Shown here piece by piece: positions 56,147 to 64,000 of a stretch of DNA of 64,000 nucleotides (position 1 is the first letter of the stretch; every line of letters begins with the position of its first letter). Position numbers and translations under genes: made by a program. Location of the stretch: the NCBI GenBank assembly GCA_963799245.1, contig CAWCWN010000002.1, forward strand, positions 155,318 through 219,317, given 5' to 3'. The notes below the pieces were generated by a model. It was given only the letters and a program-made list of their open reading frames with translations. It did no database searches and had not been told where the DNA came from. The stretch is from CAWCWN01 sp963799245. Lineage in GTDB: Bacteria; Chloroflexota; Ktedonobacteria; Ktedonobacterales; Ktedonobacteraceae.

Positions 56147-57964
56147 ATGAAGATGCCTCGTCAAGATGACCCCGAACCCAAGAATCGCAGCCCGCAAAAA
56201 GTTTCCCGCAAAGGCTCGCGCCTCCTACGCTACGGCCCGCCCATCGCGCTGGCTACCCTGAGCCTCCTGGTTTTAGGTTTTCTCGCCTTGCGCGCTGCCC
56301 ATGTTACGTTGGGACAGGTGAATACGGTGGACAGGCCCATTAGTGATGTGCTCAATATGGCCGATCAGCATAAGTTGCGATCTGTGGAGGTCAGCGGCAA
56401 TGATGTTTTAGCCACCGGCCTGAACGGTCAAAAATATCATGCATATAAAGAGAATGGGCAGGTAATTGCAGATATACTCCGGCACGATGGTGTCAGTGTT
56501 TCAGTTGATAATGGCCAGAGCCTGCAATGGCAGCAGACCCTGGCGGATGTCTTGCTGATAGCCCTGGTGGTCGGATGTGTGATTCTCATGGCGCGTCGTT
56601 TTAGCGGCCTGGGTGGGCAGGCGACGCCTTTTGCCCGTTCCAGGGCCAAGCGTTTTAACGAGTCTCGTCCCTCGGTGCTTTTCAAGGATGTTGCCGGCGT
56701 GGAAGAGGCAAAGATGGAGCTTGAGGAGATCGTTGAGTTCTTAAAGCACCCGGACCGCTTTACAGCCATGGGCGCGCGTACCCCTAAAGGCGTGCTGCTC
56801 GTAGGGGCTCCTGGTACGGGTAAGACGCTTATTTCACGCGCGGTGGCCGGTGAGGCCAGCGTTTCCTTCTGTAGCGTGAGCGGCTCCGAGTTTGTGGAGA
56901 TGTTTGTGGGTGTGGGCGCCGCGCGCGTGCGTGACCTCTTCAAAGAGGCTAAAGAGCACGCACCCTGCATCATATTTATTGACGAAATTGATGCTGTAGG
57001 CCGTCAGCGCAACACTTCTGGCCCGGCTAGGTAACGACGAGCGTGAGCAGACACTCAATCAGCTGCTGGTGGAGATGGATGGCTTTGATAAGCATGCGAA
57101 TGTTGTGGTTATCGCGGCTACAAACAGGCCTGACGTGCTTGATGCGGCTCTCCTGCGCCCGGGTCGCTTTGATCGCCAGGTCACGCTCGATAAGCCTGAT
57201 ATTCGCGGTCGCCTCGCCATTCTGGAGGTGCATGCCCTGGGCAAGCCCCTGCATGCCGAAGTGACCTTGAACGAGCTGGCGCGCCAGACGGCGGGTTTTT
57301 CCGGCGCTGACCTCGCTAATCTTTTAAATGAGTCCGCGCTACTGGCGGCGCGGCGCGGCAAGAGCATGATCGACCAGGCCGATCTCGAAGAGTCTATTTT
57401 ACGCGTAATGGCCGGGCCTGAGCGCAAGAGTCGTATGATCAGCGAGGCCGAAAAAGCCATCATTGCTTACCATGAAGTCGGCCATGCTATCGTGATGCGC
57501 TCTATGCCCGGGGCCGATCCCGTACGCAAGGTGCAGGCCATTGCCAGGGGTATGGCCCTGGGTATCACCGTCCAGGCTCCCGCGGAGGACCGCTACTTGA
57601 TGCGTCGTTCGGAACTGCTGGCAAAAATGGCGGGTGCGATGGGGGGACGGGCCGCCGAAGAGATCATCTTTGGCGATATCACCACGGGCGCCAGCCAGGA
57701 CATCGAGTACGTCACGAATATTGCCCGGCGCATGGTCTGTGAATTTGGCATGAGCCCCCTGGGTAATGTCGCTTACAAAGCGAAGCCGACGGCAGCACCT
57801 CCATAAGTGCTGAGATGGCGGCTAAAATTGATCAAGAGATTGGACTCCTGTAGAAGCAGGCCTATGCTACCGCGCTCGACATTCTGCGCGCGCGCAGGGA
57901 TAAACTCATTGCTATTTCCGAGCACCTGATTGAGGTTGAAACTATCGATGGTGAGAGAACTTGA
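56147..57964 (+). CDS. ftsH: ATP-dependent zinc metalloprotease FtsH, interrupted
   Basis: Membrane AAA protease, about 605 residues. Two membrane segments ('PPIALATLSLLVLGFLALRA' and 'VLLIALVVGCVILMARRF') enclose a short periplasmic domain. The AAA domain has 'VLLVGAPGTGKTLISRAVAG' and 'APCIIFIDEIDAVGRQR'. A break at about 57030 moves on to 'DEREQTLNQLLVEMDGFDKH' and 'ALLRPGRFDRQV'; the zinc site is 'AYHEVGHAIVM'. A further break near 57800 and an in-frame TAG at about 57851 precede a normal C-terminus 'ATALDILRARRDKLIAISEH'. The TAG at a Tyr/Gln-type position and the shifts may be errors or true loss; a second ftsH elsewhere is common. Confidence 0.9.
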
Positions 57965-57982
57965 CGAGATGTTATTCGCAGC

Positions 57983-58555
57983 ATGACGCGTACATTTATC
58001 GCTCTTGAGCGTGACGAGGCCCTGCAGCGCTACCTGGAAGGCATAATACAGCGCATGGCCGCCGAGTTGTCGGGGCTCAGCTGGGTACAGCCCGGGGGGA
58101 TACACCTGACGCTGGTCTTTCTTGGCGAGCTGGGTGTTGAGGATCTTCGCCAGGCTTCACTCGCGGCGCGGCAGGCGGCCCAGGAGAGCGCCCCGTTCGA
58201 GTTTCGACTCTCGCAGCCTGGTATTTTTGGTTTGCCTCGCCAGCCGCGCGTTCTGTGGCTAGGTATTGCAGATCCTGCGGGCAGGCTCCAGCATCTGCAG
58301 CAGACTCTCAAGCGCGAGCTGCAACAACAGGGCTTCGCGGTCGATATGCGCCCCTTCTCTCCCCACCTGACGCTGGCGCGTGGCAAGAGATCCTTGCGAG
58401 CGGAGGAACAGGAGCGTCTGCAGCGTATCCTGCAAGTCACGCGCTGCGACCCGCTGCCGTATGCTGTACGCCGCATAAGCGTAATGAAGAGCGAACTTGC
58501 CCGTACAGGCGTAAGCTATACCTCTTTACAGGACTACTCGCTTACAAAAGCGTAG
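57983..58555 (+). CDS. thpR: RNA 2',3'-cyclic phosphodiesterase (2'-5' RNA ligase family)
   Basis: 190 residues, 2H phosphoesterase fold. The two H-x-T/S-x motifs are 'GGIHLTLVFLGEL' (about residue 41) and 'FSPHLTLARGKR' (about 128), with normal spacing. 'MTRTFIALERDE' at the start is the common ThpR N-terminus. It begins 18 bases after the ftsH stop. Converts 2',3'-cyclic phosphate ends or ligates tRNA halves in vitro; the cellular role is unclear. Confidence 0.93.
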   Translation: MTRTFIALERDEALQRYLEGIIQRMAAELSGLSWVQPGGIHLTLVFLGELGVEDLRQASLAARQAAQESAPFEFRLSQPGIFGLPRQPRVLWLGIADPAGRLQHLQQTLKRELQQQGFAVDMRPFSPHLTLARGKRSLRAEEQERLQRILQVTRCDPLPYAVRRISVMKSELARTGVSYTSLQDYSLTKA

Positions 58556-58561
58556 GATTGA

Positions 58562-58812
58562 TTATACCCGTGATTTCACCAGCTCCTCAAGGCGCGCGAT
58601 AGCCTCGGCGCGTGAAATCCTGCCGGCCAGCAGGGCATCCAGCGTTTCTGCGATAGGCGCAGGCGACGTCCCGGCCGCCGCCTCACCAGGAGCCTCCACA
58701 GGCGTTGTGGGAGGCGCGCTGATAGCGGCGTGTGCGGGTTGTGGCTTTGCAACATGGCCCGGGCCTAAAGATGCGCTGGCGCAGGCCGATCGAGAGATAG
58801 AGGCCTGCTATA
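58562..58812 (-). pseudogene. C-terminal remnant of an Ala/Pro-rich protein, SHOCT-like end
   Basis: A stretch open from a stop at about 58813 down to TAA 58562 reads an Ala/Pro-rich linker followed by 'IAETLDALLAGRISRAEAIA' and 'RLEELVKSRV'. The helix-turn-helix-like ending resembles SHOCT oligomerisation domains, which occur at C-termini of membrane proteins. There is no ATG in frame and no upstream domain, so it looks like the tail of a lost gene or a frame broken by an indel. Low confidence. Confidence 0.25.
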
Positions 58813-58979
58813 GCAGCGCTTCTACAACGTAGAGAAGTATGGGGGCTTGACAAGAAGCAGTTACTTCGTGTATCCTCAAATGTAGCAGTAGACTCGAGAG
58901 GGCTCCAGCGAGGTTGCTGTCGAGCCGTTCTTGATGAAGCGTATAGGAATATTTTGCGCAGTAGCATTGGAGTAGATTT

Positions 58980-59195
58980 ATGTCGGCGACACAGAATGCA
59001 TGTTATAAACCGGCAATGTTCGCTGGTCATGGCAGCGCCAAGTGTATGCCTTCCAGCATGCCTTTTATGTGCATGGCTGCTGCTGCTGCTGCCGCGAGCA
59101 TCACCATTCTAGGAACCGACGTATTTACGTCGGTTCCTTTCATTGCTGTGGTGCTTTTCCTGGCCTCACCTTGTACTCCTTGCAGTCCTTATTAG
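58980..59195 (+). CDS. Possible leader peptide of the ilv-leu operon
   Basis: A 71-codon frame starting ATG 58980 behind GGAG. It runs through a (GCT)5-type alanine codon run ('MCMAAAAAAASITILGTDVF') and then directly through a strong hairpin at 59111-59138. Such an arrangement of repeated codons before a hairpin is the layout of translational attenuators, and Ile, Leu and Val codons follow the Ala run. The peptide is otherwise unremarkable. It could be a chance frame; the triplet run may be a microsatellite. Confidence 0.3.
   Translation: MSATQNACYKPAMFAGHGSAKCMPSSMPFMCMAAAAAAASITILGTDVFTSVPFIAVVLFLASPCTPCSPY
59111..59138 (+). terminator. Hairpin in ilv leader, attenuator candidate
   Basis: AGGAACCGACGTA (59111-59123) and TACGTCGGTTCCT (59126-59138) are perfect complements with a minimal loop; TT follows directly. 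Because only a short T stretch follows, it may be a weak terminator or an attenuator stem. Confidence 0.6.
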
Positions 59196-59311
59196 CCTTA
59201 GCGGCCTTACCGGACAATTGATCTGGTAGGGCTTATCAAGGGAACAGGCACAGGCGTAACACAGGGAGATTAAAGGAGGCAACGGCGCAACCAATCCAAA
59301 GCAGGTAACCT

Positions 59312-59358
59312 AACGAGGACCTCCCGGTGTGGACGGTTCTCGTTTTTTATTGTTTTTA
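59312..59358 (+). terminator. Second hairpin in ilv leader with long T-rich tail
   Basis: AACGAGGACC (59312-59321) pairs with GGTTCTCGTT (59335-59344) with one G-U pair, followed by TTTTATTGTTTTTA. It lies only 30 bases before the ilvB ribosome site, so it is best placed to be an attenuator. I searched for the T-box sequence AGGGTGGNACCGCG and did not find it. Confidence 0.65.
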
Positions 59359-59384
59359 TACTCATTATGTTAAAAGGAGGACTT

Positions 59385-61203
59385 ATGCACCCGTAGTGCA
59401 ACGATCTATTGCTCAGCAGACAGAATGAGCGCAAGCACATTACGCTTAGTCGATTCCATGCGGACAGACTCACGGCTAGCGAGGCTGCGCGAACTGGCGG
59501 GTAGCCAGATACTGTGTGAGGCATTAGTGCGTGAAGGTGTCGAACTGCTCTACGGCTATCCTGGCGGCGCCATCATGCCGTTTTATGACGCACTCACTGC
59601 CTATCCCATGCTGCGTCACATCCTGGTGCGACACGAGCAGGCCGCAGCTCACGCCGCCGATGGCTATGCTCGCGCCACTGGGAAGGTTGGCGTATGTGTG
59701 GCCACCAGTGGCCCAGGTGCAACCAACCTTGTCACCGGACTGGCTACAGCATATATGGACTCGACACCAATCGTGGCAATCACCGGGCAGGTAGCGCGAC
59801 ACTTTCATCGGTCGTGACGCATTTCAGGAGACCGATATCTTGGTGTGACCCAACCAATCACCAAGCATAACTTTCTGGTGCCAAGCATTGAAGACATGGC
59901 CGACATCGTGCATGAGGCCTTCAAATGGCCAAGAGTGGACGGCCTGGCCCTGTGTTGATTGACGTCCCCAAAGATATCCAGATGGGCAAAGCGATCTATC
60001 GCCCATCGGCTTCGGTCAGTTCATCGAGTATTTTCGTAGCACGCGAACGCCACGAACCTTCAGCAACGGCTATTGCCCAGGCTGCGAAACTGATTGCGCA
60101 GGCTCAATGTCCAGTTATTATGGCTGGTCATGGAGTCATTCTTTCAAAAGCATATGATGAGTTGCGTGCTTTTGCTGAAAAAGCCAATATTCCCGTGATC
60201 ACCACCCTGCTCGGTCTCAGTGCTTTCCCTGAGACACATCCACTGGCATCGGTATGCCTGGAATGCACGGCCCCGCACATGTCAACCGGGCTATTGGCGA
60301 GACAGATCTGATTATTGGCGTCGGGCTGCGCTTCGATGACCGCGTATCGGGCAAAGCCAGTGAGTTTGCCCCGCATGCACGTCATCATCCATATCGACAT
60401 CGATCCATCAGAAATGCACAAAGTCAAAGCTCGCCACCGTGCCGATTGTCGCCGATGCCAAAGGCGCCCTGGCCGACTCTCATCACGGCCGTTAACCCAG
60501 CTGATCATCGTGCCTGGATCGATGAAATACGTTCATGGGAAACTCAGAATAATGAGCGCTAATGCGGGCATAAATCGCGACCAGGAGTATCCCGACCCCA
60601 TCAGCATCCTGGATGCCATCCGAGCGGAAACGGATGGACGAGGCCATTATCGTCACCGATGTTGGGCAGCACCAGATGTGGACGGCTCGCCACTATACCT
60701 GGACCCGCCCCAATAGCCACATCACTTCCGGTGGCCTTGGCACAATGGGCTTCGCTCTTCCGGCCGCCATGGGCGTCAAGATGGGTCATGCCTGATGCAC
60801 CTGTCTGGGCGGTGGCTGGCGATGGTGGTATCCAGATGAACATTCAGGAACTGGCTACCCTGCAACAACAAGGTGTCGACCGTCAAAGTGGCCATCATGA
60901 ACAACGGCTATCTGGGCATGGTGCGCCAGTGGCAGCAGTTCTTCCACTCGCGCAACTACTCCGAGACGCCTATCACCGGCCCCGACTACATGAAGTTGGC
61001 CGATGCCTACGGCCTCACCGGCATGCGCATCACCACGGCGTGAAGACGTCGCTGCGGCAATACATAGGGCGATGGAGACAGAGGGCACCGTGATTATCGA
61101 TTTCGTGATTGAGTCGGAGTCAAATGTCTACCCTATGGTCGCTCCAGGCTCTGCCATCACGAATATGATAGAGGAAACATGTGGAGGAACAGACCCGTCA
61201 TGA
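59385..61203 (+). pseudogene. ilvB: Acetolactate synthase large subunit, many frameshifts
   Basis: ThDP enzyme for the first common step of branched-chain amino acid synthesis. Recognisable blocks lie in changing frames: 'ELLYGYPGGAIMPFYDALTA' and 'HEQAAAHAADGYARATGKVG' with the catalytic Glu (59550-59690), 'GPGATNLVTGLATAYMDSTP', 'SGRPGPVLIDVPKDIQ', 'GLRFDDRVSGKASEFAPHA', and ThDP-binding sequence near 60800-60900. The end is 'VIIDFVIESESNVYPMVAPG' to 61203. At least eight indels are needed. The best ribosome site (AAAAGGAGG at 59373) precedes ATG 59385, which reads M-H-P-stop; removing one C of CCC joins it in frame to ATG 59425. ilvB and ilvN overlap by ATGA. Confidence 0.9.
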
Positions 61204-61814
61204 CTAATGACGATCGGCGTGCTCCCCCCAGGCGAGCTGGCCACGGCGCGAAATCGCCCCCCCGGACTGGTGGGTCGAGGACGATCGGCATCAAGTCCTA
61301 GGGTACGGACATGCTTACGCCCTGGTCATGCTCGTCATGGCCGTGCTGGAGCCGTATCGTTGGTCAATATGTTGCGTCGCCGTCGCGCCAACATGCAAAC
61401 GTTCGCGTCGGACGCAGCGAGTTCCCGAACGTGGTGCGCATCACCGTCAACGATGAACGACTCCGAAGTGGGAGTCAACAGCTGATGGAGCAGCTGCGCA
61501 AAATTGTCGATGTCCGACATATTGTCAACCTTTCATCCGAACAGGCCGTTGCGCGCGAACTGGCCCTCATGAAGGTCAACAGCACAGCGGCGCATCAAAG
61601 TGAAATAATCGAACTCGGCCATCTTTTCGGGGCGCATGCCGTGGATGTGACCGAGGAAACGATCACCCTTGAAGTGACAGGCAGCGACGAAAAGTAGAAA
61701 AACTTGTCAGCCACTGCTACAAACTATGGCATCCGCGAAGTCGCTCGCACCGGCTGCGTGGCCATGACCCGCGGCACCACCGAAACAAACGAAGTCAAAC
61801 ACATCGAAGATTGA
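61200..61814 (+). pseudogene. ilvN: Acetolactate synthase small (regulatory) subunit, frameshifted
   Basis: ACT-domain subunit that activates IlvB and confers valine feedback. Pieces: 'RAGAVSLVNMLRRRRANMQT' (61350 region), then 'EFPNVVRITVNDERLRSGSQ' and 'QLMEQLRKIVDVRHIVNLSS' with 'ELALMKVNST' and 'HAVDVTEETITLEVTGSDEK' in one frame to 61697, then 'YGIREVARTGCVAMTRG' after another shift, ending TGA 61814. The ATG 61200 overlaps the ilvB stop. Breaks occur near 61290, 61340, 61400 and 61695. Confidence 0.85.
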
Positions 61815-61829
61815 AGGAGCAATACTTAC

Positions 61830-62856
61830 ATGCCAAACATCTATTACGACGCAGACGCCAACCTCGAACTTATTCAATGAAACGAGTGGCCGTTATCGGC
61901 TACGGCAGCCAGGGCCATGCCCATGCTCTTAACATGCGCGATAACGGCTGCAATGTAGTAGTCGGTCTCCCTCTGGAAGCAAGAGCCGCCAGAAAGCGGA
62001 AGCCGATGGCTTGCAGGTCATAACGCCAGCCGCGGCAGCCGAACAGGCCGATGTCATCATGATCTTGATCCCCGATCAAAATCATCGCGAAGTTTTTGAG
62101 CGCGATATTCCGTCCGGGGCTGGCTCCTGGCAAAATGCTCATGACTGCCCACGGCTTTAGCCTGCACTACTCGCAAATTGTCCCACCACGCTGATATCGA
62201 TGTCGCCATGGTCGCCCCCAAAAGCCCCGGCCACATGCTGCGCCGCCTCTTCAGCGAGGGTGTAGGCGTACCCGCCCTCTGGGCCGTCCACCAGGACGCC
62301 ACTGGCAACGCGGAAGCCGTGACTCTGGCCTATGCCCGTGCCATCGGCTGCACCCGCGCGGGCGTGCTGCGTACGACCATCGCCGAAGAGACTGAGACCG
62401 ACCTTTTTGGTGAGCAGGCCGTACTCTGTGGCGGCGTGACCTCACTGATTCGTGCGGGCTTCGAGACGCTGGTGGAGGCGGGTTACCAGCCCGAGGTAGC
62501 CTACTTTGAATGTATGCACGAGATGAAGCTTATCGTTGACCTGATGTACCAGGGCGGTATGAGCTATATGCGCTACTCTATCAGCGATACCGCTGAGTAT
62601 GGTGATTATGTCTCTGGCCCGCGCATTATCGACGAGCACGTACGCAATGAAATGCGCAAGATCTGCAAGAAATCCAGGATGGCTCCTTCGCCACGCGCTG
62701 GATACTCGAGAACCAGGCTGGTCGCCCAGCTTCCAGGCCATGCGCCGCAGCAATGCTCAGCACCAGATCGAGCATGTCGGCAGTGAACTGCGTGCGATGA
62801 TGCCCTGGTTGAACGCGCCAAACAAGAAAACGGAAATTGCTGAGCCCACAAAATAG
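61830..62856 (+). pseudogene. ilvC: Ketol-acid reductoisomerase, frameshifted
   Basis: Second common enzyme of valine/isoleucine synthesis. Start ATG 61830 with AAGGAG, 'MPNIYYDADANLELIQ', then after a shift 'KRVAVIGYGSQGHAHALNMR' (NADPH site), 'AAEQADVIMILIPDQ', 'VDVAMVAPKSPGHMLRRLF'-like sequence near 62190, 'IAEETETDLFGEQAVLCGGV' and 'YFECMHEMKLIVDLMYQGGM' (metal-binding residues). The C-terminus 'SFQAMRRSNAQHQIEHVGSE' is in yet another frame to 62856. At least four breaks, at about 61880, 61980, 62180 and 62680. Confidence 0.9.
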
Positions 62857-62902
62857 CCTTTGTACAGGATAGCGTTGTTATCTCAAGGAGGAATAGATAA
62901 CC

Positions 62903-64000
62903 ATGGCAGACCCTGCAGTAATTAGAATTTTTGACACGACACTGCGTGACGGTGAAGAGTCGCCCGGAGCAGCGATGACCACTGAGGAAAAGATACAGGT
63001 TGCCGAGCAGCTTGTACGTCTCAACGTGGACATCATTGAAGCGGGCTTCCCGGCTGCGTCTCCTGGTGATCTTGAAGCTGTCAAAGAGATAGCGTACCAT
63101 AGCTCGTGGCGTGGCTATCGCTGGCCTTGCCCGTGCAGACACTAGCGATATCGACGCCGCCTGGGAAGCATTCGAGGAGCTGATCGACCTGTGCTCCATG
63201 TGTTTATTGCTACCTCTGAAATTCATCTCAAGTATAAGCTCAAGCTCGACAAGGAGGAGGCCCTGTAACAGGTCAAAACAATGGTCGCTTATGCTCGCAA
63301 CCTCTTCTCCGCACTGTCGAGTTTTCAGCAGAAGATGCCACCCGCAGCGATTGGGACTATCTCTGCCGCGTCTTTGAAGCCGCGATCAAGGCCGGTGCTA
63401 CAACTATCAATATTCCAGACACCGTTGGTTACACGCTGCCGCAGGAGTACGAGTCACTCTTCCGTTATCTGCGGGAACGTGTCCCTGGTATGGATGAGGT
63501 AGTCATGAGCGCTCATTGTCACAACGACCTGGGCATGGCCACTGCCAATACTCTTGCAGCCATCAAAGCCGGCGCACGACAGGTTGAAGTAACCATCAAT
63601 GGCCTTGGTGAGCGCGCAGGTAATACCGCCATGGAAGAAGTCGTCATGGCTCTCCGTACCCGACCAGAAGCCTTTGGTAACGTCAATACTCGTATCAAAG
63701 CGCAGGAGTTTCTTTCAACCAGCCAACTGGTCAGTCAACTGACGGGTATTCCCGTGCAGCCCAATAAAGCTGTCGTGGGTGCGAACGCCTTTGCACATGA
63801 AGCAGGCATCCACCAGGATGGTATGCTCAAAAACCCTTGACCTACGAAATAATGACCCCGCAGTCCGTTGGCTGGAGCGATACCAAATTGGTGCTTGGAA
63901 AACACTCTGGACGCCATGGACTTGATGCTCGTTTGCGACAATTGGGTCACAAACTGAGTGCCGAGGAACTGAAAATAGCCTATCGCCGTTTTCAATGAGT
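62903..64000 (+). pseudogene. leuA: 2-isopropylmalate synthase, frameshifted and cut by window edge
   Basis: First enzyme of leucine synthesis. ATG 62903 follows CAAGGAGG. 'IRIFDTTLRDGEESPGAAMT' is the catalytic N-terminus with the metal-binding Asp, 'DIIEAGFPAASPGDLEAVKE' follows, then breaks near 63105, 63190, 63270 and 63320. Later blocks 'INIPDTVGYTLPQEY', 'MSAHCHNDLGMATANTLAAI' (H-x-H metal site), 'VTINGLGERAGNTAMEEVVM' and 'FAHEAGIHQDGMLKNP' are intact. A further break at about 63835 leads to the regulatory linker, and the gene runs off the right edge. Confidence 0.92.

Noticed and set aside
59200..59400. T-box riboswitch before ilvB
   Set aside because: The AGGGTGG...ACCGCG core sequence is absent.

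Overview
The window looks like chromosomal DNA of a Ktedonobacteria-type bacterium (phylum Chloroflexota). This is inferred from gene content, not from a marker gene: a zinc-ribbon Ser/Thr kinase, a bacterial CDC48-like AAA ATPase, a mycofactocin locus, a two-component 2-oxo acid dehydrogenase E1, and composite mannose-1-P guanylyltransferase/phosphomannomutase. No rRNA, CRISPR array or phage module was seen. One tRNA (Val, CAC) is present.

Layout. 0-2.6 kb: edge of a membrane protein gene, a DUF6483-like gene and gltX (minus). 2.9-4.8 kb: a broken FHA-PrsW fusion gene. 4.8-10.2 kb: pdhA-pdhB-pdhC-lipA-alpha/beta hydrolase, an operon for a lipoyl-dependent 2-oxo acid dehydrogenase and lipoate synthesis, with a 24-bp hairpin between pdhB and pdhC. 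10.3-14.7 kb: a response regulator and two insertion sequences, one ISAs1-type with a 10-bp target duplication and one IS4-like with 34-bp inverted repeats. 14.8-18.3 kb: thiolase plus two acyl-CoA dehydrogenases, one of which lacks the catalytic-base segment. 18.3-22.4 kb: selD and a large multi-sensor histidine kinase. 22.6-30 kb: a mycofactocin island with a GT-C membrane glycosyltransferase, a Zn alcohol dehydrogenase (broken), a mycofactocin-coupled SDR, the precursor mftA, mftB, mftC and mftF. mftA and mftB diverge from back-to-back promoters. mftD and mftE are not in the window. 30-41 kb: acyl-CoA ligase, a membrane protein, a kinase-PP2C fusion, an aminotransferase, polA, a metallophosphoesterase fragment, a small HTH protein and an epimerase-like protein. 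41.8-50.8 kb: ManC/PMM, small genes, DUF433, a candidate structured small RNA, birA, greA, lysS, tRNA-Val and pcm. 50.9-58.6 kb: a histidine kinase with a small upstream gene, CDC48-like ATPase, ftsH (divergent) and thpR. 59-64 kb: a leader with hairpins followed by ilvB-ilvN-ilvC-leuA.

A striking property is the number of reading-frame breaks. polA, lysS, cdc48, ftsH, mftF, the ADH, both the ManC and PrsW genes and the whole ilv-leu operon are interrupted, while conserved motifs are intact on both sides of each break. Several breaks lie at short homopolymers. This fits uncorrected sequencing indels better than true gene decay, but the sequence alone cannot prove it. Coordinates for broken genes therefore span the full recognisable homology.
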